DNA from: Chryseobacterium lathyri | GTDB taxonomy: Bacteria > Bacteroidota > Bacteroidia > Flavobacteriales > Weeksellaceae | NCBI RefSeq assembly: GCF_003290185.1 | Contig: NZ_QNFY01000003.1 | Coordinates: 124,001-188,000 of the forward strand | DNA: 64,000 bases | Direction: 5' to 3' | Part shown: one piece after another, positions 17,687-27,302 of the stretch | How the letters are laid out: each line of letters begins with the position of its first letter | Position numbering within the stretch: the first letter of the stretch is position 1 | Program-made: the position numbers and the translations under genes | The notes under the pieces: generated by a model | The model's database searches: none | What the model saw: only the letters and a program-made list of their open reading frames with translations | Told to the model about the DNA's origin: nothing

Positions 17687-18184
17687 ATGGAAAATATTTT
17701 GATCATGGATTTAATTCAACAACTGAAGGACGTTGAGAATGCAGATCTATGGATTGACGAAAATTTTAAGAAGAAACTTTTAAAAGTTAATGATGAAACC
17801 GCTTTTGAACGTCCTATTGCCAATCTGCATAGTGTTGCGGAGCTTATCTCTCATTTAACCGAATGGCGCAAGGAGGTTTTAAGCAGACTTCAAGGAAATC
17901 CAAGAGGTCTTGAAATGAGTGATGCCGCAAATTGGCGGAGTAATGAAGAGCTTAAAGAAATGGGATGGGAAAATCTTCTAAATGGTTTTTATACCAGCCA
18001 ACAACAGCTGATATCATTTCTGGCAGAAAAAGATGACTCCTATTTATACAGCCCATATCCATATGCGGATGCATCTTTCCCGCATAATTACCAATATCTA
18101 GCCACTGGACTGGTCCATCACGATTTTTATCATCTGGGACAAATAGGCATCACTATTAAGTTTCTGACAAATGGCACAACTTAA
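17687..18184 (+). CDS. DinB-like (DinB/YfiT superfamily) protein
   Basis: This 165-aa protein is predicted to be a four-helix bundle. Metal-ligand candidates follow the DinB pattern: LHSVAELISHLTEWR (His48, His56) in the second helix and VHHDFYHLGQI (His144, His145, His149) near the C-terminus. Members of this superfamily include bacillithiol- or mycothiol-type thiol S-transferases and many proteins of unknown role. Met7 is an alternative start. It stands alone between small accessory genes. Confidence 0.82.
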   Translation: MENILIMDLIQQLKDVENADLWIDENFKKKLLKVNDETAFERPIANLHSVAELISHLTEWRKEVLSRLQGNPRGLEMSDAANWRSNEELKEMGWENLLNGFYTSQQQLISFLAEKDDSYLYSPYPYADASFPHNYQYLATGLVHHDFYHLGQIGITIKFLTNGTT

Positions 18185-18336
18185 ACCAAGAAATCAGTAG
18201 CACTTTGGTAATATAGTTTAAGAGTCTTTATCAAAATTTGGCTTGGAACTATTATGTTTTAAAGATGCTCTGTAATATTCTAAGCTCCTAATATGCTGGT
18301 CATTCGATATTTGATGAACAAAACAATATTTACCTT

Positions 18337-18888
18337 ATGAAAATAATTCTTTGGAAAGGGCTCGCCAATCAGTCTCTTGAATATTTTAAAATCGAAAAAA
18401 AAGAAGGGTCGTTAAAGGTTAATTCAAAAATTCTTGGTATTCAGGAGGATACAGTTTTCGCAGTCACTTATCATTTGCTAATTGACGATAATTGGTTTAT
18501 TAATGAGTTTACAATAGTTACTGAAATAAACTCTATCACAACTTCTTATACCGGAAAAAAAAGAGACTGTGCCTGGGAAATTAATAATATACCTGAACCT
18601 GAATTGGCGAACATACACTATATTGATATTTCCCTTAGTCCTTTCACAAATTCATTACCTATAAACAATCTGGTCTTTAAGGAAAAGGTGCCACAGGATA
18701 TTGATGTTATTTACATAGATATTTTACAGGGTCATATAAAACCAGTAAAGCAGAGGTACACAAAACTTGATACACTCAGTTTTTCTTATGAAAACATAGA
18801 CTCTGATTTTAAAGCAATACTAACAGTTGATCATAACGGCTTTGTTGAGGAGTACCCTGAACTGTTTGAAAAAATTGGCCAGGTTTAA
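18337..18888 (+). CDS. Putative glycolipid-binding family protein (PF06475-like)
   Basis: This 183-aa hydrophilic protein is rich in beta strands. It starts ILWKGLANQSLEYFKIEKK and has DDNWFINEFTIV and later IDISLSPFTNSLPINNLVF. The last matches the TPxTNxLPIRRL-type signature of the putative glycolipid-binding family (former DUF1089). No signal peptide is seen, so it is probably cytoplasmic. Its biological ligand is unknown. Base composition is more A+T-rich than that of the neighbouring DinB-like gene. Confidence 0.65.
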   Translation: MKIILWKGLANQSLEYFKIEKKEGSLKVNSKILGIQEDTVFAVTYHLLIDDNWFINEFTIVTEINSITTSYTGKKRDCAWEINNIPEPELANIHYIDISLSPFTNSLPINNLVFKEKVPQDIDVIYIDILQGHIKPVKQRYTKLDTLSFSYENIDSDFKAILTVDHNGFVEEYPELFEKIGQV

Positions 18889-19543
18889 TTATAATGATAT
18901 AAAGTTGATGGACTACATTTTTTTATTGATAGAAAGATCGTTACTTCTGATTCAAAGTAACATTTAGAAACGCCCTATAAGTTTCCAGTTTTCCAGCCGT
19001 CTCGGCGTTAAGTCGAATATCTTTTAGATAACCTTCTATATTTCCATACTGTTTACATAAATATTGCTGACTATCCGCAATATCTGCATCAATAATATCT
19101 TAGTTCCAATGATATTAATCTGTTAACTGTACTAATTCTTACGTAGTAAGTTTCAGAGCACTGACTGTACTCAATAATTACCCCAGGAAAAAGTTTCAAA
19201 CTTAGCGATAGTAGATTATTAGCTATAAACATCTATGCGTTTATCGATATATGTCGATGCGAATTCTTTATAATTTACATCGAATGTTGGTAATTTTGTA
19301 ATAAGATAATTATTTAAAGAGCTTTTAGTTTATAAAATATTTATTTGCTATAAAACTATGAGTAAAGATGGTGATCCATTTCAGTAATTAATGGAGCCAA
19401 AATACAATATTAGAATGTAGCTAAGGATTTTCGGATTCTAAAAACACAAATGAACACTATATTCAGCCTCCTCTCCATTCTCTCTGATCCCTGGAATCGC
19501 AAGAAGAGGCTGCTTTTTAACTTTATTTTTAAACATGCTAAGT
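18889..19543. other. Long non-coding stretch with gene debris
   Basis: Apart from the phosphatase-like tail at 18941-19102 I see no coding sequence. The remainder is A+T-rich and has frequent stops in all frames. It includes the promoter region for the secreted protein at 19544. Confidence 0.5.
18941..19102 (-). pseudogene. Remnant of a tyrosine phosphatase-like gene, C-terminal tail
   Basis: An open frame of about 50 codons ends at TAA (18941-18943). It contains QQYLCKQYGNIEGYL and then RLNAETAGKLETYRAFL, similar to the end of Y_phosphatase3-type protein phosphatases (YGSxxxYL followed by a GLTxExxxKLR-like helix). The catalytic HCxxGxxR domain is absent and the frame is closed upstream at 19102. 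It is a short fragment and the family call is tentative. Confidence 0.4.
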
Positions 19544-20284
19544 ATGAAAAAAACACTTTTTTTATTGACCTTTTCGATATGTGCGGCAATTTCTGCTCAA
19601 GTGGGTATCGGTACTTCAACACCTCAAAAAAATCTTCATGTGAATGGTTCGTTACAAGTTACGAATGAACTTAATGTCGGGGGTAATAGTAATACTGCAG
19701 GTTCAGCAGGTGCAATAGGCCAGGTACTGAAATCAAATGGACCAGGTGCTGCACCTTCATGGCAAACTTTAGCCGGCGTTCCTACATCAACAGGGACAGT
19801 AATAGTTGTTAATGGACAGTTTTTAGTTGCGCAAGAAATTACTGTTCAAATGACTGCAGATACGAGTGGCGCTGGTGCTCCGGGCGCTACGGTAGCCAAT
19901 CCCATTGGCAATCTGAACAATGAAATTATCGATAACGAAAATCTTTATACAGGTACGGCTACAACCAATTCTTTTAAAGTGTCTGCTGACGGGGTTTATC
20001 AGATTAATATGAATGTACAGATTTCCACTGCCAACGGAACTTCACCGGTTATTGGTATATGGAATAATAACACCGGGTTATGGGTAGCCAGAGTAAATGA
20101 CACATATGCAGCGCCGACCGGCGGATTACAAACATATACCTTAATTACTTCGATTCCGATGCAGGCTGCAAATACCTATTCGTTTAGGGCTATAAATACA
20201 CAAGATTACACGCTCAAGTATGCAAGCTCCGGCTCAACGGGTTCAGGTCCTGTCACGCAAGTTTCTGTAAGACGATTAAAATAA
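19544..20284 (+). CDS. Secreted protein with C1q/TNF-like C-terminal domain
   Basis: The chosen start is the ATG at 19544 rather than 19535, because it begins a good signal peptide (MKKTLFLLTFSICAAISAQ). The mature protein opens with VGIGTSTPQKNLHVNGSLQV, a repeat-like motif seen at the start of many secreted Bacteroidetes adhesin-like proteins. A Gly/Ala-rich hinge follows. The last 120 residues are strand-rich with FKVSADGVYQINMNVQIST and a final VSVRRLK, resembling a trimeric jelly-roll (C1q/TNF-like) domain. It is probably surface-exposed or secreted, with function unknown. Confidence 0.75.
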   Translation: MKKTLFLLTFSICAAISAQVGIGTSTPQKNLHVNGSLQVTNELNVGGNSNTAGSAGAIGQVLKSNGPGAAPSWQTLAGVPTSTGTVIVVNGQFLVAQEITVQMTADTSGAGAPGATVANPIGNLNNEIIDNENLYTGTATTNSFKVSADGVYQINMNVQISTANGTSPVIGIWNNNTGLWVARVNDTYAAPTGGLQTYTLITSIPMQAANTYSFRAINTQDYTLKYASSGSTGSGPVTQVSVRRLK

Positions 20285-20682
20285 CGGTTTTTGAACTTTT
20301 TTGAACTATACCGGAGATTCTTCGTAACGGAAAATAATCGCCAGCATGTGTGCGAAGCTCAACAGAAAAGGCGATGCGGATTTGGAGAATCTTGTTAAAA
20401 CTCGATTGAAAATGTATTGGTTTTATGTATTTGAAAATCAATGATTTGATATTTTTTGTTTTAATGTGCCGGCAATTGATGTTGTGAAATTGGTATGAAG
20501 GGTTTTGTGTGGAATACATCTCCTTATGTTTTGCTTAAAAGCAATGCTGGGGTTAAATCATGCATTAAGGTATATTGTGGCTTAAAATTCATTAATATTG
20601 TTTAAAATATTCAGAATGCAAATTGAATGTGTTTTGAGTTAACGTAATTTTAAGACCTGCTACTTATACTAAATCAAAAAAG
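20285..20682. other. Intergenic region, nothing recognised
   Basis: There are no supported genes on either strand. The sequence is A+T-rich with scattered stops and no clear terminator hairpin or repeat. Confidence 0.5.
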
Positions 20683-21624
20683 ATGAAATCCATAAAAATA
20701 ACTGTATTTATTACTTTCTTTTCAATAACATTATTTTTTTCGCAGACTTCTGAAAGAAAATTTGTATCCATTAACAATAAGCAAATAGCATATAAAACTT
20801 TTGGACTTGATGAAAGAAAAGCTAATGAGCCAATAGTAATCTTTGAAAGTGGTCTCGGTTCAGGAGGTGGAGGGTATGGAAGTTTGTTTCCTTTCATTCA
20901 AAAAAGTTTTGCAGGGGTAGTTTATGACAGAAATGGAATTGGAGAGTCAGAAATCGATACTTCTATAAAAACAGATGAAGATGTTATCAAAAGACTTCAT
21001 GATTTGCTAGCAGCTTTAAAAATAAGTCCGCCTTATCTATTGGCAGGACATTCTATAGGCGGACCGTTTATACGTCTGTATGCCTCAATGTATCCAAATG
21101 AAATTTGCGGCCTGTTTTTTATAGATCCTACAGATTTTATGCTTACAAAAGACGAAGACAACAAAGTGAAAATTAATACATCAAGCTCTACAGGCTATAG
21201 GGAATTATTTGTGATAAATCTTAAAAACATTATAAATGATACCTTAACATCAGATGGTTTTCGAAATGAGGCAAAGAGAGAACTGAATGAAAGCTCACCG
21301 GAATTCTTTAAAAGATACAAATCCTTACAGCCTCTTAAGGACATTCCTGTAACCGTAATGATTTCATACAACAAGCATATTGAACATTATGAAACAAAGA
21401 TGAACGAAAATCTGAAATTAGGGATCAATTTAATTCCGTGGTGGAAAGAATTGGATGAATTAAGAATAAATCATTATGCAGAAATGATAAAAAATAACAG
21501 TAATAGCCGGTTGATCTTGTTGCCGCGTTACAGCCATGGAATACATCAGCAAGATCCCAAAATTGTAGCAGAAGCTTTGATAGATACGTACAAAAACTGT
21601 CTAACTTCCTTAAAAGGTAAGTAG
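20683..21624 (+). CDS. Exported alpha/beta hydrolase
   Basis: This 313-aa protein starts with a probable signal peptide (residues 1-21, ending LFFSQ). The alpha/beta-hydrolase core has FESGLGSGGGGYGS as the oxyanion region and the nucleophile elbow GHSIGGPFIRLYA near residue 122. A late SHGIHQQDP provides the catalytic His. The order matches the abhydrolase_1 family (esterases, lipases, epoxide hydrolases). It is monocistronic in appearance and the substrate is unknown. Confidence 0.85.
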   Translation: MKSIKITVFITFFSITLFFSQTSERKFVSINNKQIAYKTFGLDERKANEPIVIFESGLGSGGGGYGSLFPFIQKSFAGVVYDRNGIGESEIDTSIKTDEDVIKRLHDLLAALKISPPYLLAGHSIGGPFIRLYASMYPNEICGLFFIDPTDFMLTKDEDNKVKINTSSSTGYRELFVINLKNIINDTLTSDGFRNEAKRELNESSPEFFKRYKSLQPLKDIPVTVMISYNKHIEHYETKMNENLKLGINLIPWWKELDELRINHYAEMIKNNSNSRLILLPRYSHGIHQQDPKIVAEALIDTYKNCLTSLKGK

Positions 21625-21826
21625 AAAGAATTATCGTCAACAATCTTTTTGCATCAGATGGACTGAGATGCAGCAGAATCCTAGTTAATATAAAGATGTT
21701 AATACTTAAATGTACCAGTATAAAACTAGGCTACTCACAATACTTCAATATACTGTCATATACCTTCTCTTACTGTTTTGAAGAAACAAAAATTTTGGGT
21801 GTATTTTAGTATATCATTGCCTTTTA

Positions 21827-22243
21827 TTATTCTGTTAGTTTGTCTGCATGGCGATGCATTAATTTCCATTCGTTGTTCTCTTTTCGAAATATCTCTGTCA
21901 CTCTTAAATTAAATATAATGTCATTGTCTTGCCCTTTCATTTTCACTGTCGAACGTTGAATACCTGTCCAATATGCCAAATGCTCATCCGCATCCTGATG
22001 CATTACCTCAAATTCATTTTTGGCACCGGGTAGGAAATTGGTCGCTCCTTCTTTATTGAAAGTATTCACTTCGCTGGCACCTTGAATACAGATTCCTGGT
22101 GGTGGGAAAATTGTTGCAGGAGATTTTTTTACAGATATTTTCTCTAAAGGTTCAAATTTTCCTTCTACAAAATCTCCCGAGGCTTTAAGTCTTACTTGCA
22201 TAAAGTTTTCAAAGTCCTTTAAATGTTTATTGTCGTTTATCAT
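21827..22243 (-). CDS. NTF2-like/SnoaL-fold (DUF4440-type) protein
   Basis: This 138-aa protein has an N-terminal helix, a strand-rich core and the closing motif FRKENNEWKLMHRHADKL, where W and the His pair are typical of DUF4440/SnoaL-like NTF2-fold proteins. No signal peptide is visible. The family includes small enzymes and ligand-binding proteins, and the role cannot be predicted. It is not obviously in an operon. Confidence 0.75.
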   Translation of the reverse strand: MINDNKHLKDFENFMQVRLKASGDFVEGKFEPLEKISVKKSPATIFPPPGICIQGASEVNTFNKEGATNFLPGAKNEFEVMHQDADEHLAYWTGIQRSTVKMKGQDNDIIFNLRVTEIFRKENNEWKLMHRHADKLTE

Positions 22244-22411
22244 GCTTTTAAATTTGAATGGGTTATCTTTTTACAATGATTGCTAAAGGTTCGCAGCCTG
22301 GCATTCGGATGGGAAATTGCGCACAAACGTTAAACCTTGAATTGAACCAAATTTATAAAAAAAAGTTGGGTTTTGTAAATCTGTCCGTCTAACGCAAAAT
22401 TGCTTGTCATT

Positions 22412-22768
22412 TTACATTTTTAATTGTTTTTCTCCCCAACTGTCCATTAATTTCATTATATCCGATAATGACTTCCCTAAATCCGTTAACTCATATTCAA
22501 CCTTTGGAGGAACTTGTTGATAAACAATTCTATTTATCAAATTATCATTTTCCAACTCTTTCAATTTTGCAATAAGCATGCGTTCTGAAATTCCTGGCAG
22601 ACGTTTTAATAATTCATTGTAACGTAACCTATTTTCGTTTAGTAAATAAGAAAGAATATTAATTTTCCATCTTCCTCCTATTAATGATAATGTGTAAGCA
22701 ATTCCACAATTCTCATTTATCTGAACTTCGTTAATATGATTTGTAGAGTTTATTTTCCTTTTATTCAT
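22412..22768 (-). CDS. HxlR family transcriptional regulator
   Basis: The chosen start gives 118 residues (MNKRKIN). An upstream ATG at 22795 would add nine residues. The winged-helix signature is complete: NCGIAYTLSLIGGRWKINILSYLL, then RYNELLKRLPGISERMLIAKLKELE and YELTDLGKSL. One Cys sits just before the first helix, where HxlR regulators often sense reactive aldehydes or thiol stress. It is divergent from a DoxX-like membrane protein gene, which is its likely target. Confidence 0.85.
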   Translation of the reverse strand: MNKRKINSTNHINEVQINENCGIAYTLSLIGGRWKINILSYLLNENRLRYNELLKRLPGISERMLIAKLKELENDNLINRIVYQQVPPKVEYELTDLGKSLSDIMKLMDSWGEKQLKM

Positions 22769-22830
22769 ACATACTTTTTTATTAGTACCATACAATTTTG
22801 TCAGTTCTTTTAATTCTGAAAGTTAAAAAA

Positions 22831-22838
22831 TAAATTTG
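22831..22838 (+). promoter_or_regulatory. -7 promoter box of the DoxX-like gene
   Basis: TAAATTTG matches the Bacteroidetes -7 consensus TAnnTTTG and lies 23 bases before the ATG at 22861. Two near-identical TTAATTCT-AAA elements flank it (about 22810 and 22840) and could be HxlR contact sites. Confidence 0.5.
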
Positions 22839-22860
22839 TCTTAATTCTAAAATCAACAAA

Positions 22861-23232
22861 ATGACGGTAATTAAAACATTAATTCATTGGAGTGCATATG
22901 CCTACTATCTGTATGTATTTGGATACGCTTCGTTATTTAAAGTATTTCAAAAACAGACTATGATGCAGAATATGCAGAACTTAGGATTTAATAAAACGTG
23001 GACAATATTAATCGGCATTGGCGAGTTAATTGGCGTTGTGTTATTGATAATTGGATTGTTTAAACCACCAATAAAGAATCTTGCTGTATTAATACTTTTT
23101 CCTTTTGCAGTAGGTGCTTTTACAACACACATGTCACATAATGAATATGAACACTATTACAACTCACTGCTAATGTGTATTCTGAGTATAGTCCTTTTAG
23201 TAACTGACAAAGAATTCAAAATTATTCTTTGA
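22861..23232 (+). CDS. DoxX-like membrane protein
   Basis: This 123-aa protein has four predicted transmembrane helices (about 8-24, 46-66, 70-88 and 100-118). The IGIGELIGVVLLIIGLFKPP segment is typical of the DoxX/DoxX-like family. Such proteins occur with redox-stress genes. It is divergent from an HxlR regulator and followed by a RibD-like reductase gene, suggesting a small stress-response group. Confidence 0.8.
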   Translation: MTVIKTLIHWSAYAYYLYVFGYASLFKVFQKQTMMQNMQNLGFNKTWTILIGIGELIGVVLLIIGLFKPPIKNLAVLILFPFAVGAFTTHMSHNEYEHYYNSLLMCILSIVLLVTDKEFKIIL

Positions 23233-23312
23233 ACATTTTTCTTGTCCTATGCAAAGCCCCGATAAAATGTAAATTTTTAAATTTAATGATCAAATAAAAT
23301 CATTAGACCGAT

Positions 23313-23870
23313 ATGAGAAAAATAATTGCGGCATTTAATATGGCACTTGATGGATTTTGTGATCATACGGCAGGTATTCCCGATGAAGAAATACATAAAC
23401 ATTATACTGATCTGTTAAACCAGGCAGATGTTATTTTATATGGTAGAATAACCTATCAGCTTATGGAATATTGGCGACCTTATGTAAAGAATCCCTCAGG
23501 TGAAAAATCAATGGACGACTTTGCACAGGCAATTGATAAAATTCCTAAAATCGTATTTTCCAACAGTCTGAAAAATATAGAATGGGAAAGTGCAAAGTTA
23601 GCCGCTGGGGAGTTGAAAGCAGAGGTCCTGAAATTAAAAAAGCAAACAGGTAAAGATATTTTAGTAGGAAGCCGAAGCCTGATTATCCAATTAATGAAAC
23701 TTAATCTGATAGACGAATTCCAGCTATGTGTTTACCCTGTTGTTGTTGGAAATGGTCTGCCGTTATTTGAAAACATAAATAGCAGGATTATTCTTAAGCT
23801 CTTAAGAACGCAAACCTTTAGCGGAGGCTCGGTCATACTGTACTATGAACCAGTAAGAACTATTGATTAA
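23313..23870 (+). CDS. Dihydrofolate reductase family (RibD C-terminal-like) protein
   Basis: This 185-aa protein starts RKIIAAFNMALDGF and has ILYGRITYQLMEYW, KTGKDILVGSRSLIIQLM and a final FSGGSVILYYEP, the layout of the RibD C-terminal/DHFR-like fold that binds NADPH. These proteins in small gene groups are mostly uncharacterised reductases. The gap of 80 bases from the DoxX-like gene allows co-transcription. Confidence 0.85.
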   Translation: MRKIIAAFNMALDGFCDHTAGIPDEEIHKHYTDLLNQADVILYGRITYQLMEYWRPYVKNPSGEKSMDDFAQAIDKIPKIVFSNSLKNIEWESAKLAAGELKAEVLKLKKQTGKDILVGSRSLIIQLMKLNLIDEFQLCVYPVVVGNGLPLFENINSRIILKLLRTQTFSGGSVILYYEPVRTID

Positions 23871-24017
23871 ACTTGACAATACTGTTAAAATTAGTCAGAA
23901 TTTCTGTCACCTTATGAATCAAATCAAATATGTATATAATAAATAGAGAAGATTGAATACAAAATACTGTAATTAAAAATTGCCTGTATGCAACAACTTC
24001 ATTAATATTGTGTTCAT

Positions 24018-26786
24018 ATGTCAACAATAAAATTTTTGAAAGTTTTTGGTTTTCCTCAGGCTTATAGAATGTTATTTCTTCTGTTTTTCCTTGTTTTTTC
24101 TTCTTGTAAAGAATCTCAGAAAACTTCAGACAAAATAAGTATCGGATTTTCACAGGGGTTGGGAAATCATCCCTGGAGATTGACAATGAACCATGCTATG
24201 GAGATACAGGCATCACTCCATTCCGAAGTAGAGCTGAATATACAGAAAGCAGAAAATTCGGTTAGCAAGCAGGTTCAGGACATACAAAAAATGATTGATC
24301 GTAAGGTGGATGTGATTATTATCTCACCGATTGATCCAGAATCCTTGATTCCTGTAGTGGAAAAAGCGGCTGCCAAAAATATTCCGGTTATTTTGCTCGA
24401 CAGGAAAATCAATTCAGAACAATATACAACCTATATAGGCGCAGACAACTTGGAGATTGGTAAAGAAGCGGCCAGTTACATTCTTTCAGATTCCAAAAAT
24501 TATAAAAAAGTTATCGAAATAAGTGGCGATGACAATTCCTCTCCAACCATAGAAAGAAGTCTCGGCTTTCAGGAAATCATCAAAAACAATCCCAACACAG
24601 ATCTGATAAAAACCTTTAAAGGTCTTCCTGTAGACGCTTTCCGGAAAACACTTGATTCCTTGGGAAATCAAAGTCTGTATGTTTTTGCTTTTAATGATGA
24701 GCTTGCCGCCATTGCGTGGCAGGCTGCAAGGAATAAAGGTTTGGAAAATCAAATCAAATTTATTGGCATTGACGGACTGAATACGAAAGACGGCGGAATA
24801 CAAATGGTTCTGGACGGAAAGCTGAACGCCACTTTATTGTATCCGACAGGTGGAGCAGAAGCCATCGAGACTGCGATTAAGATTCATAACGGTGTTGCCG
24901 TTCCCAAACGCATTAAACTCAGTACAACGATCATTGACCGGATGAATGCGGAAATTATGCGTAATCAGTTTGATAAAATCATTGAGCAACAAGGTATTAT
25001 AGAAAATCAGGTGCAGGCGGTTAAAAAGCAGATCGAGCTTTATTCTTCGCAAAAAGAATTGTTCCGCTGGTCTATCATATTGTTGATATTGATGTTTTGC
25101 CTGGTGGCTTATTCTATTTACCTTATTTATGCGATCAAGATAAAAAATAAGCAGCTTACCCTTACCAACGAGAGAATTACTATTCAAAGAAACCAGATTG
25201 AAACCATTGCCAATGAGTTGAAAGACAGTAATGAGGCAAGGGTTAATTTTTTCACGGGATTGTCTCACGAATTTAAAACACCCATTACGCTTATCCTCAG
25301 TTCATTGGAATCTTTGATGGATTCCGGTAAAACTAAAGGTGCAAAACCATCCTATGAGTTAGAGTTGATCAATAAAAACTCCAACAGATTATTGAGATTG
25401 GTGGATAACCTGCTGGATTTTAGAAAAATAGAAAATCAGACTTTTAATCTGAGAGTTTCCAAAACGAATATCTATGATTTTACGTATGCGATTTTTCGTG
25501 ATTTTGAAAATGAAGCCAAGAAAAGAAATATCAAATTCGAAATTCATTCACAAAATAAAAACCTTGAGCTTTATATCGACAGAAATCTGATGGATAAAGT
25601 CTATTTCAATCTTTTATCGAATGCTTTCAAATTTACGCCAGACAATGGAAAGATTGAAATCACGATTCAGGAAAAAGGCAATCAGGCGGTCATCAGCTTT
25701 AAAGATAACGGAATCGGAATCCCCGAAAAAGAGGTCAGCAATGTCTTTGAAGCTTATTTCAAAGGTTCCAACAACAGAAAAAACAGTTCAGGAATCGGGC
25801 TTCATCTTAGCAGGCAGTTCATAGAGCTTCATCTCGGGAAGATAGAAGTGAACTCTTTTCAGGGAACGGAATTTACCATCAGCCTTTACAAGGGAAACAA
25901 GCATTTCAACGAAGACCAAATGGTGAAAGAACCCAGTCTCGCAGATGCTGAAAGTCTGGCAAAAGATACTATTTTTACAGGATTGGAAGACGAGACGATT
26001 ACCCAAAATCAGGAGTTTCAGGGCGAACGTTATTCGCTGCTTTTAGTAGAGGATAATTCGGATTTATCCTTCTTTCTAAGCAAAAAGCTTCAGAATGAGT
26101 TTGAAGTAATGGTTTCTGACGGTACGGATGCAATTGATAAGGCATTGAGTGAAATTCCGGATATTATCGTTTGTGATGTCAATCTTCCGGACAAAAACGG
26201 TTTTGAAATCTGTGAAATTCTAAAAAATGACCTTCGTACATCACATATTCCGGTTATTCTTCTGACTGCTTTGGATAATAAAGAATCCTACCTGCAGGGA
26301 CTGAAATCCGGCGTTGACCTTTACCTCACAAAACCTTTCAGTTACCCTATTCTGATACAGTCACTGCGTGCGCTGCTTTACAACCGCGAAAAACTGCGTT
26401 ATTACTATACAAATAATATCGGCAGAATTGTGGACAGTAAATCGTTCGGAAGCATGGAGCAAACATTTGTGAATAATCTGAATCAACTTATCAAAACCAA
26501 TATCGATAATCCCGATTTCTCAGTAGAAAATCTTGCAGACCTGCTCAATATTTCCAGAATTCAACTTTATAGAAAGATAAAAGCGATGTTTGATGTGAAT
26601 GTGAGTGATTATATCAACAATTTCCGCCTGGAACAGGCCAAATCGATGCTTCAAAATCCTGAACTGACTATTTCTGAGATTGCATACAAAACCGGGTTTT
26701 CTTCCCCGAATTATTTCTCCACTGTTTTTAAAAATAAGTTTGGCGTATCGCCGAATACTTTTAGAAAGTCTGCAGGAAAAGAGTAA
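24018..26786 (+). CDS. Hybrid two-component sensor/regulator with periplasmic sugar-binding domain (fructan locus control)
   Basis: This 922-aa protein has all phosphorelay parts in one chain. A signal region is followed by a ribose-binding-protein-like periplasmic domain (about 38-315) starting KISIGFSQGLGNHPW. A transmembrane helix lies near 347-372. A HisKA domain has GLSHEFKTP (His417), and the ATPase domain has NLLSNAFKFTP and GIGLHLSRQF. A receiver domain carries Asp720 in IVCDVNLPD, and an AraC-type DNA-binding domain fills 820-922. Met18 is an alternative start giving a lipoprotein-like signal (LVFSSC). Bacteroides regulators of this architecture, such as the fructose sensor BT1754, bind monosaccharide in the periplasm. 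Its position before a GH32/SusCD locus supports fructose sensing. Confidence 0.92.
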   Translation: MSTIKFLKVFGFPQAYRMLFLLFFLVFSSCKESQKTSDKISIGFSQGLGNHPWRLTMNHAMEIQASLHSEVELNIQKAENSVSKQVQDIQKMIDRKVDVIIISPIDPESLIPVVEKAAAKNIPVILLDRKINSEQYTTYIGADNLEIGKEAASYILSDSKNYKKVIEISGDDNSSPTIERSLGFQEIIKNNPNTDLIKTFKGLPVDAFRKTLDSLGNQSLYVFAFNDELAAIAWQAARNKGLENQIKFIGIDGLNTKDGGIQMVLDGKLNATLLYPTGGAEAIETAIKIHNGVAVPKRIKLSTTIIDRMNAEIMRNQFDKIIEQQGIIENQVQAVKKQIELYSSQKELFRWSIILLILMFCLVAYSIYLIYAIKIKNKQLTLTNERITIQRNQIETIANELKDSNEARVNFFTGLSHEFKTPITLILSSLESLMDSGKTKGAKPSYELELINKNSNRLLRLVDNLLDFRKIENQTFNLRVSKTNIYDFTYAIFRDFENEAKKRNIKFEIHSQNKNLELYIDRNLMDKVYFNLLSNAFKFTPDNGKIEITIQEKGNQAVISFKDNGIGIPEKEVSNVFEAYFKGSNNRKNSSGIGLHLSRQFIELHLGKIEVNSFQGTEFTISLYKGNKHFNEDQMVKEPSLADAESLAKDTIFTGLEDETITQNQEFQGERYSLLLVEDNSDLSFFLSKKLQNEFEVMVSDGTDAIDKALSEIPDIIVCDVNLPDKNGFEICEILKNDLRTSHIPVILLTALDNKESYLQGLKSGVDLYLTKPFSYPILIQSLRALLYNREKLRYYYTNNIGRIVDSKSFGSMEQTFVNNLNQLIKTNIDNPDFSVENLADLLNISRIQLYRKIKAMFDVNVSDYINNFRLEQAKSMLQNPELTISEIAYKTGFSSPNYFSTVFKNKFGVSPNTFRKSAGKE

Positions 26787-27302
26787 TAAAAAATGTATGC
26801 AGTCAAATGATCACCTATTTGAATGCAACATTGTAATAACAAAATCTAAAGCTTGACCTATATTTAATATCAATTTTCGCATATACTATTTTTATCATAT
26901 CCAGCAGCAGAAAATCAAACTGCTGCTTTTTTATTATACGTTCTGAATAACACACCTTCATCCGAACGAATAACCAGCTTTCCATACGAATTATAATTTC
27001 TAAAAGTTCCTGACCCAAAAACCACATACCTTGACTCATTTTTTGGATGAAATTTTCATAATAGTAAATGGTTATAAATCTTATAAACACCAAAAGTCAC
27101 GTAACATTTTTATAAAACAATGTTACATTTTTGAAACCTGATTAAACTTTAATAAATTTATTTTTCAGTAAATTATTGAATTTCAGTTTGTTGAAGTTAC
27201 TTAACAAATAATTAACCTTGCCGAAATATTTAGTTACATAATTAGACCTTCGGATTACCGCCCCGGGATATATTAGCCACAAACAAATAAATATTTTAAA
27301 GG
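26787..27302. other. Intergenic region before the fructan transport and degradation genes
   Basis: It probably contains the operator and promoter for the downstream locus. An inverted repeat at 27101-27126 is listed separately. On the minus strand a short frame ending at 26915-26917 reads SRYVVFGSGTFRNYNSYGKL and continues, looking protein-like. It has no intact start (a shift in an A-run would join it to an ATG), so it may be a small decayed gene. Confidence 0.4.
27101..27126. promoter_or_regulatory. Inverted repeat, candidate operator for the hybrid two-component regulator
   Basis: GTAACATT and AATGTTAC form a perfect 8-base inverted repeat with a 10-base spacer, about 180 bases before the MFS gene. 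Further TTAC/TTAAC-type words follow up to 27245. AraC-type domains bind such paired elements. The assignment is inference. Confidence 0.4.

Noticed and set aside
21690-21804. Short frame resembling an AraC-type C-terminus (IKLGYSQYFN)
   Set aside because: The similarity is vague, the frame is short and no helix-turn-helix signature is present.
26815-27093. 92-codon minus-strand frame upstream of the MFS gene
   Set aside because: The translation has no family features. A different, more protein-like frame overlaps it, and the region is more likely regulatory.
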